A stretch of DNA of 64,000 nucleotides from Swingsia samuiensis (GTDB lineage: Bacteria; Pseudomonadota; Alphaproteobacteria; Acetobacterales; Acetobacteraceae): assembly GCF_006542355.1 (NCBI RefSeq), contig NZ_CP038141.1:963001-1027000 (forward strand), written 5' to 3'. The translations under genes and the position numbers were made by a program. Under the pieces are notes generated by a model that worked only from the letters and a program-made list of their open reading frames with translations, had not been told where the DNA came from and made no database searches. Each line of letters opens with the position of its first letter. The first letter of the stretch is position 1. Positions 45,908 through 56,009 of this stretch are shown here, one piece after another.

Positions 45908-47041
45908 ATGAATACTCCTTTGATGCGCACGCCTTTATATGATCTTCACCTTCAGCACGGCGCTAAAATGGTCCCTTTTGCTGAATATGAAATGCCGCTG
46001 CAGTATACAGCCGGGGTAATGGCTGAGCATCTTCACACGCGGTCAAAAGCTGGTTTATTTGACGTGTCCCATATGGGGCAAATTAAAATTTCTCCCAAAA
46101 GCGGACATATAAAAGATGCTGCTTTGGCGCTGGAGCAATTAATTCCCATTGATATTGTTAATTTACCGGAAGGTAAGCAGCGTTATGGATTTTTAACAAA
46201 CGATATTGGCGGAATTTTAGATGATATAATGCTTGCTCATTTCGGTGAGTATTTTCTGCTTGTTGTAAATGCGGCGACTAAAAAGCAAGACTTAATTCAA
46301 TTAGAGTCAAAAATTTTTGACCAATGCATCATTACCCCACTGTTTGATCGTGCATTGTTGGCGTTGCAAGGTCCTTTGTCGGAAGAAATTATAAAGTCTT
46401 TTTGTCCCAGTGCTCAAAAAATGCGCTTCATGGATGTGTTGGAAACTCATTTTATGAAGATACCAATTACCTTGTCCCGCTCTGGATATACAGGAGAAGA
46501 TGGATATGAGATTGGTTGTTCTTCAGAAGATGCCGTAGAGGTTGCTCAATCTCTCCTCGCCGTTGCAGATGTGTTGCCGGTAGGCTTAGGGGCGCGTGAT
46601 TCGTTGCGTTTAGAGGCCGGGTTGTGTCTCTATGGCAATGATATTGATACCGAAACAACTCCAGTGGAAGCTTCCTTGAGTTGGGCAATTCAAAAGACAC
46701 GTCGAGAGGGTGGAGAAAGAGCTGGCAATTATCCGGGCGCACCTATTATCGCTCAACAGTTGCAAAAAGGCGTCTTAAAGAAGCGTGTAGGCTTACTTCC
46801 AGAAGGCAAGGCGCCTATTCGCTCAGGTGCACTACTCTATGCCGATATAAACGGCTCTCAATGTGTTGGGAAGGTGACGTCTGGAGCGTTCGGCCCCACT
46901 CTGAAAGCTCCTGTAGCAATGGGATATGTTGCAACGGAATACTCTGCGGAAGGAGCATTGCTGTACGCTGAATTACGCGGAAGATTTGTTCCGGTTAAGG
47001 TACAAAAAATGCCTTTTGTCCCTGCGGCCTTTAAACGATAA
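45908..47041 (+). CDS. gcvT: glycine cleavage T-protein (aminomethyltransferase)
   Basis: GcvT transfers the methylene group of glycine to tetrahydrofolate and releases ammonia. The 377-residue protein has TPLYDLHLQHGAKMVPFAEYEMPLQY, SKAGLFDVSHMGQI, DDIMLAHF, SRSGYTGEDGYEI and the C-terminal SGAFGPTLKAPVAMGYV. A glycine riboswitch lies directly upstream. gcvH follows after 18 bp. Confidence 0.96.
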   Translation: MNTPLMRTPLYDLHLQHGAKMVPFAEYEMPLQYTAGVMAEHLHTRSKAGLFDVSHMGQIKISPKSGHIKDAALALEQLIPIDIVNLPEGKQRYGFLTNDIGGILDDIMLAHFGEYFLLVVNAATKKQDLIQLESKIFDQCIITPLFDRALLALQGPLSEEIIKSFCPSAQKMRFMDVLETHFMKIPITLSRSGYTGEDGYEIGCSSEDAVEVAQSLLAVADVLPVGLGARDSLRLEAGLCLYGNDIDTETTPVEASLSWAIQKTRREGGERAGNYPGAPIIAQQLQKGVLKKRVGLLPEGKAPIRSGALLYADINGSQCVGKVTSGAFGPTLKAPVAMGYVATEYSAEGALLYAELRGRFVPVKVQKMPFVPAAFKR

Positions 47042-47059
47042 AAGAAAAGGAAATAAATT

Positions 47060-47422
47060 ATGACACTCTATTATACATCATCTCATGAATGGATCCGTCA
47101 TGAAGAGGGGCAGGATGCTGTTGTCGGTATTACAGCTCACGCCTCGGAGGAGTTAGGAGAGCTTGTTTTTGTAGAGGCAAAAGAAGACGGAACAGAACTT
47201 GCCGCTGGGGATGTTGCCGCTGTTGTAGAGTCTGTCAAAGCAGCGTCTGATATTTATGCCCCTGTATCTGGAACAATTGTTGAGTTTAATACGAAACTTT
47301 CAGAAGACCCGACATTGATTGGTAGTGCTCCAGAGGGAGAGGGGTGGATTTTTAAAATCAAGCTCTCCAAGCCTGAAGAGTTAAAAAGCCTGTTGAGCTT
47401 GGAACAATATAAAGCACTTTAA
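47060..47422 (+). CDS. gcvH: glycine cleavage H-protein
   Basis: The 120-residue lipoyl carrier shuttles the aminomethyl intermediate among P, T and L proteins. It has SHEWIRHEEGQDAVVGITAHA, GELVFVEAKEDG and the lipoyl-Lys motif AVVESVKAASDIYAPVSG. Length is normal. A hairpin separates it from gcvP, so gcvP expression may be tuned. No lipoate ligase or lpd is nearby. Confidence 0.96.
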   Translation: MTLYYTSSHEWIRHEEGQDAVVGITAHASEELGELVFVEAKEDGTELAAGDVAAVVESVKAASDIYAPVSGTIVEFNTKLSEDPTLIGSAPEGEGWIFKIKLSKPEELKSLLSLEQYKAL

Positions 47423-47429
47423 AAAATAT

Positions 47430-47456
47430 GAGGCTATCCCTCGGAGAGGGAGCCTC
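47430..47456 (+). terminator. intergenic hairpin between gcvH and gcvP
   Basis: GAGGCT-AT-CCCTC pairs with GAGGG-AGCCTC over a 3-nt loop. No T run follows, so it looks like an attenuating or RNA-processing element rather than a full terminator. Confidence 0.5.
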
Positions 47457-47491
47457 TTCATACTGCACTTATTCAGAGCGAGAATATTCCT

Positions 47492-50329
47492 GTGACAAAC
47501 TTATGGCCCGAAGTAAATGAGCGTTTCAGTTCTCGTCATGTAGGTCCTCGGACCTCTGAAATTGCAGAGATGCTGTCTGTTGTGGGTGCAAGCAGTTTAG
47601 ATGATCTAATAGATCGAACCATACCCAGAACTATTCTAGATAAAAATGATTATGGTATTGGCGCGCCTTTAACAGAGCAGGAAGCCTTGGCGCGGCTAAA
47701 AAAAATTGCTTCTCGCAATCAGGTTTTCACCTCCATGATAGGGCAAGGATATTACGATACGATCCTGCCGACTGTCATTCAACGTAATATCCTTGAAAAT
47801 CCGGCATGGTATACCGCGTATACGCCTTACCAGCCTGAAATCAGTCAAGGCCGACTGGAAGCTTTGTTGAACTTTCAAACCCTTGTGTCTGATTTAACGG
47901 GGTTAGACATTGCGAATGCCTCTTTATTAGATGAAGGAACAGCCTGCGCAGAAGCCATGGCTTTGGCAAAGCGAGTAGGCAAGTCAAAATCCAATATATT
48001 TTTTGTGGATCAGGATACTCACCCACAAACTATATCTGTGTTAAAAACACGAGCAGAGCCTTTGGGATGGGATATCAAGGTTGGCGACCCTAAGAGTGAT
48101 CTTTTAGAAGAAGATGTTTTTGGTGTTTTGCTGTCTTACCCTGGATCATCAGGTAAGGTTTGGGATCCTAAAGAACTTATAGAAAAATTACATACCAAGA
48201 ATGTAATTGTAACGCTGACATGTGACCCCCTCGCTCTTGTTTTGCTCGATAGCCCTGGGAATTTAGGGGCTGATATAGCGGTAGGGTCAATGCAGCGTTA
48301 TGGAGTTCCAATGGGAGCTGGCGGCCCGCATGCTGCTTTCATGGCCACGCGTGAAGTTTATAAACGTAGTATTCCCGGCCGGCTAGTTGGTATTTCCCGT
48401 GATCGGAGTGGGAAACAAGCTTACAGATTGGCGCTTCAAACCCGGGAACAGCATATTCGTCGTGAAAAAGCGACATCGAATATTTGTACAGCACAGGTTT
48501 TGCTTGCCATTATTGCATCCATGTACGCTGTATATCATGGCCCACAGGGGCTGAGAGCAATTGCTCAACGCGTCAATCGGTTGAGTTCTATTTTGGCCGC
48601 GGGCTTGAGAGATTTGGGTTTCCAAATTGGCTCGGATAACTTTTTTGATACGATTACGATCAATGCAGGTTCGTTAGCCCAGCAGATCAAGAAGAAGACC
48701 TTAGAGGCAAAAATAAATATCCGTGAATTAGAGCATGGATATTTTGCGATTTCCTGTGACGAAACAACAGAGCCAGAGACTATTCGTACGTTGTGGCGTT
48801 GTTTTGGTGCTACGGAAGAACAGATCAAAAAATTTGAACAGAGTTTATCTATCGTGGAGAGCTTGCCTTCTGATTTGCTTCGAAAAGGTGATTTTTTAAA
48901 TCACTCTGTTTTTCACGAGCATCATTCAGAAACGGATCTTTTGCGTTATATGCGTGCGTTGTCCGATAAGGATTTGGCTCTTGATCGGACGATGATCCCA
49001 CTTGGATCGTGCACCATGAAGTTGAATGCTACGACGGAAATGATGCCAATTACATGGCCTGAGTTCGGTCGTATCCATCCGTTTGCCCCAGAAGAACAAA
49101 AAGAGGGTTATTCAGAGCTTTTTGCGTATCTTGAAGACGCATTGTGTAAAATTTCAGGGTATGATGCTGTCTCCCTTCAGCCAAATTCAGGTGCTCAAGG
49201 TGAGTTTGCAGGGCTTATCGCTATTCGTGAATATTATGCTGCGAAGGGTGATGTGCAGCGCGATGTCTGTTTAATTCCTGCATCTGCTCATGGAACAAAC
49301 CCTGCATCTGCGCATATGGCAGGGATGCGTGTTGTCGTTGTTGCATGTGATGATAATGGGAATGTGGATGTGGCGGATTTGAGAGAAAAAATCTCTCAGA
49401 ATGAAGGCCGGATAGCCGCCATTATGATTACCTACCCTTCGACACATGGCGTTTTTGAAGAACGTATTGTTGAGATTTGTGACCTTGTTCATGAAGCTGG
49501 AGGGCAGGTTTACCTCGATGGTGCGAATTTGAATGCACAAGTCGGTTTTGCTCGGCCAGGACAGTATGGGGCAGACGTTTCACATTTCAATCTGCACAAA
49601 ACTTTTTGTATTCCACACGGCGGTGGTGGCCCAGGAATGGGACCAATAGGTGTTCGGCAGCATTTAGCGCCTTATTTACCACGTGAGGGGGGGGGTACTA
49701 TTTCGTCAGCTCCTTATGGTTCAGCTTCTATTTTGCCGATATCGGTAGCTTATATAATGATGATGGGCGATGAGGGGCTGCGTCAGGCAACAGCCGTTGC
49801 TGTTTTAAATGCGAATTATATCGCCGCTCGTTTAGACGGAGCGTACTCTGTTCTTTATCGGGGAGAGAACGGGTTTACAGCGCATGAATGCATTATTGAT
49901 TTACGGCCTTTGAAAGATAAAGCAGGAGTATCCGTCGATGATATTGCAAAGCGTTTGATAGACCATGGATTTCATGCACCGACCGTCAGTTTTCCTGTTG
50001 CTGGAACATTTATGATTGAACCAACGGAATCCGAGGGTAAAAAAGAACTCGATCGTTTTTGTGAAGCTATGATTTCTATTCGTCATGAAATAACAGAAAT
50101 TGAAAAAGGCGAAATGGCGCTAGATGAAAGTCCATTACATTTTGCACCACATACGATAGCGGATATAGCTGGTGAATGGGCGCGCGCTTATCCCCGTGAA
50201 AAAGGTGCTTTTCCACAAGGTGTTGAAGTCATTAAATATTGGCCTCCTGTTGGACGGCTTGATAATGCGTGGGGGGATAGAAATTTAATCTGTTCTTGCC
50301 CAGATATATCGCAATATATGGAAGAGTAA
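47492..50329 (+). CDS. gcvP: glycine dehydrogenase (aminomethyl-transferring), P-protein
   Basis: The PLP enzyme decarboxylates glycine and passes the aminomethyl group to GcvH. The 945-residue product is the single-chain form. It has [45 protein letters not shown], and the PLP-Lys region [21 protein letters not shown] in the C-terminal half. GTG at 47492. It closes the riboswitch-controlled gcvT-H-P operon. The next gene, an HMA-type chaperone, is 35 bp on. Confidence 0.96.
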   Translation: MTNLWPEVNERFSSRHVGPRTSEIAEMLSVVGASSLDDLIDRTIPRTILDKNDYGIGAPLTEQEALARLKKIASRNQVFTSMIGQGYYDTILPTVIQRNILENPAWYTAYTPYQPEISQGRLEALLNFQTLVSDLTGLDIANASLLDEGTACAEAMALAKRVGKSKSNIFFVDQDTHPQTISVLKTRAEPLGWDIKVGDPKSDLLEEDVFGVLLSYPGSSGKVWDPKELIEKLHTKNVIVTLTCDPLALVLLDSPGNLGADIAVGSMQRYGVPMGAGGPHAAFMATREVYKRSIPGRLVGISRDRSGKQAYRLALQTREQHIRREKATSNICTAQVLLAIIASMYAVYHGPQGLRAIAQRVNRLSSILAAGLRDLGFQIGSDNFFDTITINAGSLAQQIKKKTLEAKINIRELEHGYFAISCDETTEPETIRTLWRCFGATEEQIKKFEQSLSIVESLPSDLLRKGDFLNHSVFHEHHSETDLLRYMRALSDKDLALDRTMIPLGSCTMKLNATTEMMPITWPEFGRIHPFAPEEQKEGYSELFAYLEDALCKISGYDAVSLQPNSGAQGEFAGLIAIREYYAAKGDVQRDVCLIPASAHGTNPASAHMAGMRVVVVACDDNGNVDVADLREKISQNEGRIAAIMITYPSTHGVFEERIVEICDLVHEAGGQVYLDGANLNAQVGFARPGQYGADVSHFNLHKTFCIPHGGGGPGMGPIGVRQHLAPYLPREGGGTISSAPYGSASILPISVAYIMMMGDEGLRQATAVAVLNANYIAARLDGAYSVLYRGENGFTAHECIIDLRPLKDKAGVSVDDIAKRLIDHGFHAPTVSFPVAGTFMIEPTESEGKKELDRFCEAMISIRHEITEIEKGEMALDESPLHFAPHTIADIAGEWARAYPREKGAFPQGVEVIKYWPPVGRLDNAWGDRNLICSCPDISQYMEE

Positions 50330-50364
50330 GGTTTAATAATCGCAGGATAAAAGGAGAAATGGGT

Positions 50365-50577
50365 ATGAACGATTCAATTATAATAAAGGTTGACGGGATG
50401 TCCTGCACAGGATGCTCAAACAAGTTACAAGACGCTTTGAGTAAAGTCGTAGGGGTATCTCAAGCAAGTGTAACGTTAGAGGACGGCTTGGCGCGCATCC
50501 ACTATGATCCTCAAACTGTTTCGGTTAAACAGCTTAAAGAAACTGTTGAAGATGTGGGGTTTGATGTTGTTGCTTGA
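50365..50577 (+). CDS. heavy-metal-associated domain protein, copper-chaperone-like
   Basis: A 70-residue HMA domain: IIIKVDGMSCTGCSNKLQDAL carries the MxCxxC metal site, and VEDVGFDVV closes the fold. Such proteins carry Cu(I) to P-type ATPases. No copper ATPase is next to it. ATG 50365 follows AGGAG (50352-50356) at 8 nt; upstream ATGs at 50359 and beyond are poorly placed. It follows gcvP, possibly by read-through only. Confidence 0.85.
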   Translation: MNDSIIIKVDGMSCTGCSNKLQDALSKVVGVSQASVTLEDGLARIHYDPQTVSVKQLKETVEDVGFDVVA

Positions 50578-50595
50578 GTGAGTGCAACTACGCAC

Positions 50596-51216
50596 TCATC
50601 TTTGATAGTGAGGAAGACCGAGCCCTTTCCATAGTGCAAGGGCGCGCAACCCAAAGCCTGCTAGAACAGCGATTGCGGTGGCAACATAAATATTGCAGCC
50701 AAGTTCATATAATAAAGCATAACTTCCCGAAGAAAGCGCAACAGCTGTTACATAGAGCTCCGGGCGAACAACAATTGAGGGAACACCCGCAAGCATGTCA
50801 CGGAATATACCTCCCATGCATGTACTGACAATTCCCATAATAATAGAAGGCAATAAAGGAACGCCATATGCGATAGCTTTTGCTGTTCCAAAAACGCTGT
50901 AGGCGGCAATTCCTAAACCATCGAACCAATCGATGGCTTTTGCTGGCCATATTCGGCTTGGTGTGAACCAAATAATAAGACCACAAACAACACAAACGGC
51001 AAGGGGGGTTGAGTTATGCATCCAGATAACGGGTGCACCGATAAGCAGATCTCGGACTGTGCCGCCGCCTACACCTGTAATTGCTGCGAAAAAAATAAAA
51101 GTAACGATGTTAAGATTTTCACGCGCGGCCGCAAGTGCGCCAGAAATAGCAAAAACAGCTGTCCCCGCTATATCAAGTAAGGGGAGTAAAGAATGAGAGA
51201 GAGAAGAGGAAAACAT
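50596..51216 (-). CDS. trimeric intracellular cation (TRIC) channel family protein
   Basis: A 206-residue membrane protein of the YadS/UPF0126 family. It has LLDIAGTAVFAISGALAAAREN, ITGVGGGTVRDLLIGAPVIW, and the second repeat GIVSTCMGGIFRDMLAGVPS, i.e. two Gly-rich halves with six to seven helices. Bacterial TRIC proteins are K+-permeable trimeric channels. It converges on the copper chaperone gene and lies about 110 bp before the glnA end. Role in this organism is not clear. Confidence 0.88.
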   Translation of the reverse strand: MFSSSLSHSLLPLLDIAGTAVFAISGALAAARENLNIVTFIFFAAITGVGGGTVRDLLIGAPVIWMHNSTPLAVCVVCGLIIWFTPSRIWPAKAIDWFDGLGIAAYSVFGTAKAIAYGVPLLPSIIMGIVSTCMGGIFRDMLAGVPSIVVRPELYVTAVALSSGSYALLYELGCNIYVATAIAVLAGFGLRALALWKGLGLPHYQR

Positions 51217-51284
51217 AACATTTCGCTAGTTAGCGCAACGCGACAGAAAAGGGAAATGTTATAACGTGTTTGAGAAGCAGTTGG

Positions 51285-51317
51285 TTTTGTGCCCAGCTAT
51301 AAAAGCTGAGCACAAAA
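51285..51317 (-). terminator. intrinsic terminator of glnA
   Basis: On the minus strand TTTTGTGCTCAGCT pairs with AGCTGGGCACAAAA (14-bp stem, one mismatch, 5-nt loop). It lies 8 bp after the glnA stop; the stem ends in A/T runs on both sides. Confidence 0.75.
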
Positions 51318-51324
51318 TTCAAGG

Positions 51325-52818
51325 TTAAACAGAGTAGTACATTTCGAACTCAACCGGGTGAGGTGTGTGCTCGAATTTGTAAACTTCTGGCCATTTAATC
51401 GCGATGTAGCTTTCGATTTGATCTTTTGTGAAAACACCACCTTCAAGAAGGAAGGCATGATCCGCTTCGAGAGCTTCGAGAGCTTCGCGCAGAGAACCGC
51501 AAACAGTAGGAATTTGTGCGAGTTCATCTTTAGGAAGTTCGTATAGATCCTTGTCCATAGCATCGCCCGGATGGATCTTGTTACGAATACCATCAAGCCC
51601 TGCCATTAGCATTGCGGAGAATGCGAGATATGGATTGGCTGTAGGATCAGGGAAGCGAACTTCAACACGCTTTGCTTTAGGGCTTGTCGCATGAGGAATA
51701 CGACACGAAGCAGAGCGGTTCGCTGCTGAGTAAGCCAGAAGCACAGGAGCTTCAAAGCCTGGGATTAAACGTTTGTAGGAGTTGGTGGAAGGGTTTGTGA
51801 AAGCGTTAAGGGCCTTCGCATGTTTAATGATTCCACCAATGTAGTAGAGCGCTTCTTCTGAAAGGCCTACATATTTGTCGCCTGCAAAAGCTGGTTTACC
51901 ATCTCTCCAAATGGATTGATGCACATGCATGCCCGAACCGTTATCGCCCGAGATTGGTTTTGGCATAAATGTTGCTGTTTTGCCGTAGGAGTGAGCAACG
52001 TTGTGAACGCAATATTTGTAGATCTGCATGAAGTCAGCAGATTTCACGAGTGTTGCAAACTTCGTACCAAGTTCGTGCTGGGATTGAGCAACTTCATGGT
52101 GGTGCTTTTCAATAGGAAGCCCCATTTCGCCCATGGTTGAGAGCATTTCAGCGCGAAGGTCATTTTCGCTATCCACTGGTGGAACAGGGAAATATCCCCC
52201 TTTGATCGTAGGGCGGTGTCCCATATTCCCTTCTGGGAACTCTTTCATGGAAGAGCCAGGGCCTTCAATGCTATCGAGCTGGTAAAGACCGTAGTTTTGG
52301 CCTGTGCCAAAGCGTACATTATCAAAGATGAAGAATTCAGCTTCTGGACCAAAGAAAGCTGTGTCACCAAAACCAGCTTCTTTTAAATAAGCTTCTGCAA
52401 GTTTTGCTGTAGAGCGTGGGTCACGGTTATAAAAATGACCTGTTTTTGGATCTACAATGTCACAAATAAGGATAAGCTGTGGCTTTGCAGAGAAGGGATC
52501 CATAACAGCTGTTTCTGGATCAGGAAGAAGAACCATGTCTGATTCATTAATGGCTTTCCAACCTTGGATTGAAGAGCCATCAAACATGAAGCCTTCAACG
52601 AAGGTATCATCTTCGATTGTGGAAACAGTTTGTGTGGTATGGTGCCACTTGCCTTTGGGATCTGTGAAGCGAAGATCGACAAATTCAGCTGCATGTTCCT
52701 GAATCATTTCGAAAACGCGTGCTACCGCTTCAGGATTAGGAGTATGAGGTTTACCTACAATAGGATTTTGTTTTGTTTTAGACTTTGAGGAAGAGGAAGT
52801 AGAAGATTTTTTTGCCAT
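51325..52818 (-). CDS. glnA: glutamine synthetase, type I
   Basis: GlnA forms glutamine from glutamate, ammonia and ATP in a dodecamer. It has [66 protein letters not shown] and the C-terminal KDLYELP, where Tyr is the adenylylation site. The N-terminus is longer than usual: [17 protein letters not shown] plus a Pro-rich stretch before the conserved [11 protein letters not shown], about 30 extra residues. ATG 52818 is used; the open frame goes to 52869. No glnB is adjacent. Confidence 0.95.
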   Translation of the reverse strand: MAKKSSTSSSSKSKTKQNPIVGKPHTPNPEAVARVFEMIQEHAAEFVDLRFTDPKGKWHHTTQTVSTIEDDTFVEGFMFDGSSIQGWKAINESDMVLLPDPETAVMDPFSAKPQLILICDIVDPKTGHFYNRDPRSTAKLAEAYLKEAGFGDTAFFGPEAEFFIFDNVRFGTGQNYGLYQLDSIEGPGSSMKEFPEGNMGHRPTIKGGYFPVPPVDSENDLRAEMLSTMGEMGLPIEKHHHEVAQSQHELGTKFATLVKSADFMQIYKYCVHNVAHSYGKTATFMPKPISGDNGSGMHVHQSIWRDGKPAFAGDKYVGLSEEALYYIGGIIKHAKALNAFTNPSTNSYKRLIPGFEAPVLLAYSAANRSASCRIPHATSPKAKRVEVRFPDPTANPYLAFSAMLMAGLDGIRNKIHPGDAMDKDLYELPKDELAQIPTVCGSLREALEALEADHAFLLEGGVFTKDQIESYIAIKWPEVYKFEHTPHPVEFEMYYSV

Positions 52819-53123
52819 CGATCTGTCGCCTTGCATCTTGTAAACGGCTACAAAACGATTACGGGACAATTGCCTCTCTGTCGAGTATGAAGGTTGAGAT
52901 ATTTTATGGGATTTTTCTCGTCTAACGCATTGAATTATTGGGATTGCTACTAAATCAGGTTATTTTTTAAACCTGAAAAAAAATATAAACTTTTCGTATA
53001 GTTGTTAGTTAACGGCCATTTTTTGCAAAAAAAATCTTTGTCGGGGTAGGTAAGAGATATAAGACGGAGTATCTTACATTAAGGGCGTCATGGATCGAAC
53101 CGAATCTGGAACGTTTCGAATTG
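52819..53123. promoter_or_regulatory. intergenic region between divergent glnA and aminotransferase
   Basis: About 300 bp with no supportable gene. It includes the inverted repeat TCAGGTT (52955-52961) and AACCTGA (52970-52976) with an 8-nt loop, which may be an operator or hairpin in the glnA leader. No -24/-12 sigma-54 promoter is evident by eye. Confidence 0.35.
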
Positions 53124-53132
53124 TGATATAAT
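53124..53132 (+). promoter_or_regulatory. extended -10 promoter of the aminotransferase gene
   Basis: TGA-TATAAT is a perfect extended -10 element 37 bp before the aminotransferase ATG, and no -35 is clear. Transcripts should begin near 53139, giving a leader of about 30 nt. Confidence 0.55.
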
Positions 53133-53168
53133 AGAGGTCATGAATACGGTACGAGGTATTATATTTAT

Positions 53169-54332
53169 ATGAAGCATTTTAATTCATATCTTACAGAATT
53201 ACCGACAACAATTTTTACATTAATGTCACAGCTGGCCGTTAAACATCAGGCCATCAATTTAGGGCAAGGCTTTCCAGACACAGAAGGTCCGTCTGATATT
53301 ATTGATGTTGCTGCCGAAGCTTTAAAAGATCACAAAAATCAATACGCCCCCTTGGTCGGCCTTCCGGAGTTACGAGAGGCGATAGCGCGTTCAAATCAAC
53401 GGTTTTACGGATTGGAGATTGATCCGCTGACGGAAGTTATGGTCACATCGGGGGCGACAGAAGCACTGGCGGCCTGCTTTATGGCTTTGATCGAGCCGGG
53501 TGATGAAGTGGTTCTTATTGAACCTTTATATGATACATATTTACCAATGCTGAAGATGGTCGGGGCTATTCCGAAATGTGTTCGGTTAAATCCTCCAGAT
53601 TGGAAACTGTCTGAGGAAGAGTTGCGCAAGGCTTTTAGTTCCAAAACAAAAGCCATGATTTTAAACTCTCCAATGAACCCATCCGGGAAGGTTTTTTCTT
53701 ACGAAGAGTTGGAGGTGATCTCAAGGCTGGTCCGTGAGTATGATGCCTTTGTGGTGTGTGACGAGGTTTATGAGCACCTTACGTTCCACGTGAAACATAT
53801 TCCCTTAATGACGCTTCCTGAAATGCGTGACAGGTGCGTGAGGATTGGGAGTGCAGGGAAAAGCTTTTCCTTAACGGGATGGAAAGTTGGTTATATTACA
53901 GCATCTTCTGCATTGATTTCAGTTATTGCTAAAGCCCATCAGGTCTTGGTTTTTTCAACCGCCCCGAACTTGCAGCGTGCTGTAGCATATGCTCTGAATA
54001 AAGATGATGCGTATTATCAAGACCTCTCAACGGAGCTTGAAAAACGGCGTGATTTTTTAAGGAATGGCCTTCATCGTTTGGGTTTCCAAACCTTGCCTTC
54101 TGATGGAAGTTACTTTCTGGTGGCAGACATTTCGGCGCACGCAGGCCAGAAGTCGGACGTAGAGTTTGCGCAATGGCTTGTTGAGCATGCGGGTGTAGCT
54201 GTCATTCCAGTGTCTGCTTTCTATGATGCACATGAGCGGCAGCCGCCACAAAATATGATCCGGTTTGCATTCTGCAAAAAAATGGAAGTGTTAGAAAAAG
54301 CCCTAAAACAAATGGAAAAAGCTTTGATGTGA
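53169..54332 (+). CDS. class I/II pyridoxal-phosphate aminotransferase
   Basis: A 387-residue fold-type I aminotransferase. It has INLGQGFPDTEGP near the N-terminus, VTSGATEALAACF, NSPMNPSGKVFS, the VVCDEVYEH segment and the PLP-Lys motif SAGKSFSLTGWKVGYI. The GFPDTEGP and VTSGATEAL parts resemble methionine (YbdL-like) or kynurenine-type aminotransferases. The ribosome site is weak: GAGG lies 12 nt before ATG. It is divergent from glnA. A degenerate parS lies inside the gene. The amino acid substrate cannot be fixed. Confidence 0.9.
   Translation: MKHFNSYLTELPTTIFTLMSQLAVKHQAINLGQGFPDTEGPSDIIDVAAEALKDHKNQYAPLVGLPELREAIARSNQRFYGLEIDPLTEVMVTSGATEALAACFMALIEPGDEVVLIEPLYDTYLPMLKMVGAIPKCVRLNPPDWKLSEEELRKAFSSKTKAMILNSPMNPSGKVFSYEELEVISRLVREYDAFVVCDEVYEHLTFHVKHIPLMTLPEMRDRCVRIGSAGKSFSLTGWKVGYITASSALISVIAKAHQVLVFSTAPNLQRAVAYALNKDDAYYQDLSTELEKRRDFLRNGLHRLGFQTLPSDGSYFLVADISAHAGQKSDVEFAQWLVEHAGVAVIPVSAFYDAHERQPPQNMIRFAFCKKMEVLEKALKQMEKALM
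53782..53797. other. degenerate parS-like site (2 mismatches)
   Basis: CGTTCCACGTGAAACA differs from the parS consensus in two bases of the left arm, while CACGTGAAACA is intact. It encodes FHVKH in the aminotransferase gene, the same peptide encoded by parS elsewhere, suggesting a decayed or weak ParB site. Confidence 0.4.
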
Positions 54333-54408
54333 TTGCGCCCTTTTATTTTAATAAAGTAAGATTATCTTAGAAAGACTTAAACATTATAGCCCCCGGAGAA
54401 GAAAAGAC

Positions 54409-55872
54409 ATGGTTACAGCGATAGATACGCTCGGGGCTTTGGCAACGACAGACGCGTTGTTTTTTGAGCGTCCTGATTCTCATTTGACACGGGATGATGC
54501 CGAAAAACTGGTGACTGAGGCGCTGACAGGGGTCGATGATGGGGAGTTGTTTTTAGAATATCGTGAGAATGAAGGCATCGCCCTTGATGACGGAACCATT
54601 CGTTCTGCAAATTTCACAACATCATCTGGGTTTGGTTTGCGGGCAGTTTTAGGCGCTGAAACAGCTTTTGCTCATTCTGATGATATGAGTAAGGCTGCTT
54701 TGCAAAGAGCCGTTAAAACGGTGAGCGCAGTAAGACAGGGGCGAAGTGGGGTTATGTCGCCTGCGCCAAACCCCACAAACCGGCAATTATATGCTGATAC
54801 ACGCCCTCTTGAGGGAAGTGATTTTGCTCAACGTGCCGCTGTTTTGAGTGAAATTGATGCCTATGCGCGAGGAAAAGATCAGCGTGTCGTACAGGTGAGT
54901 GCAAGTATTTCATCTGAGTGGCAGGCCGTTCAAATTATGCGCCGGGCAGACTCTGGGGATCGTATTGCTGATTTGCGTCCATTGGTCCGGTTGAATGTTT
55001 CGGTTGTTGTGGAGAAGAATGGCCGGCGTGAAAGTGGGAGTTATGGCCAAGGCGGTCGTTATGCGTTGGATCGTTTGTTAACTCCAGATGTGTGGAAATC
55101 TGCTGTCGACGAATCATTAAGACAGGCTTTGCTAAACCTTGAAGCTGCCCCTGCACCGGCTGGAGAAATGGATGTTGTGCTTGGTGCTGGCTGGCCTGGT
55201 ATTCTCTTGCATGAAGCTGTGGGCCACGGTTTGGAAGGGGACTTTAACCGAAAGGGAACGTCCTCCTTTACTGGAATGGTCGGAAAGAGAGTGGCCTCTC
55301 CGGGTGTGACGGTTATTGATGACGGAACGCTGCCAGAAAGACGTGGCTCCCTCAGTGTGGATGATGAAGGTACACCTACGGGCCGAACTGTTTTGATTGA
55401 AGATGGCATTCTACAAGGATACTTGCAGGATCGGCAAAATGCTCGATTAATGAACGTCGCCCCAACAGGGAATGGTCGACGGGAATCATATCAACATACT
55501 CCCATGCCACGTATGACGAATACCTTAATGTTAGAAGGGCAGCATACAACAGAAGAAATGATCCGTTCGACGAAGCGTGGATTGTTCGCCGTTAATTTCG
55601 GTGGCGGACAAGTTGATATTACATCTGGAAAGTTTGTTTTTGCTGCGTCTGAAGCATACTTAATTGAGGACGGAAAAGTGACGCGCCCCGTGAAAGGCGC
55701 AACTTTGATCGGAAATGGTTCTGATGCGATGAATCAGATATCCATGATTGGAACTAATGTTGAGCTTGATCCAGGGATAGGAACATGTGGCAAAGCTGGC
55801 CAAGGAGTTCCTGTTGGCGTCGGGCAACCGACACTAAAGCTATCAAGCTTAACGGTAGGGGGAACAGCTTAG
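54409..55872 (+). CDS. tldD: metalloprotease TldD
   Basis: TldD with TldE (PmbA) forms a zinc metalloprotease that degrades unfolded peptides and matures some microcins. The 487-residue protein has the catalytic HEAVGHGLEGDF (about residues 267-272) with the HExxxH metal site, FTGMVGKRVASPGVTVIDDG and the C-terminal VGVGQPTLKLSSLTVGG. No tldE homologue is in the window. The gene stands alone between the aminotransferase and the outer-membrane protein gene, with short gaps on both sides. Confidence 0.95.
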   Translation: MVTAIDTLGALATTDALFFERPDSHLTRDDAEKLVTEALTGVDDGELFLEYRENEGIALDDGTIRSANFTTSSGFGLRAVLGAETAFAHSDDMSKAALQRAVKTVSAVRQGRSGVMSPAPNPTNRQLYADTRPLEGSDFAQRAAVLSEIDAYARGKDQRVVQVSASISSEWQAVQIMRRADSGDRIADLRPLVRLNVSVVVEKNGRRESGSYGQGGRYALDRLLTPDVWKSAVDESLRQALLNLEAAPAPAGEMDVVLGAGWPGILLHEAVGHGLEGDFNRKGTSSFTGMVGKRVASPGVTVIDDGTLPERRGSLSVDDEGTPTGRTVLIEDGILQGYLQDRQNARLMNVAPTGNGRRESYQHTPMPRMTNTLMLEGQHTTEEMIRSTKRGLFAVNFGGGQVDITSGKFVFAASEAYLIEDGKVTRPVKGATLIGNGSDAMNQISMIGTNVELDPGIGTCGKAGQGVPVGVGQPTLKLSSLTVGGTA

Positions 55873-56009
55873 TGCTGTTTCTCTGATTTTTGTTTTTAAA
55901 GTTATAAAATAAATTTATTAATATTATGGTTAACTCTTGTTAATGAGGGAAAATTACGTAATAGTAATATTGATCGCAATATTCCACTCAACAACAATGG
56001 TGTAAGACG

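Noticed and set aside
50574-50828. 84-codon plus-strand ORF after the copper-chaperone gene
   Set aside because: It is antisense to the TRIC gene, whose protein is clearly real.
52155-52700. Long ORFs opposite glnA
   Set aside because: They are mirror frames of a highly conserved enzyme gene, a known effect of codon bias.
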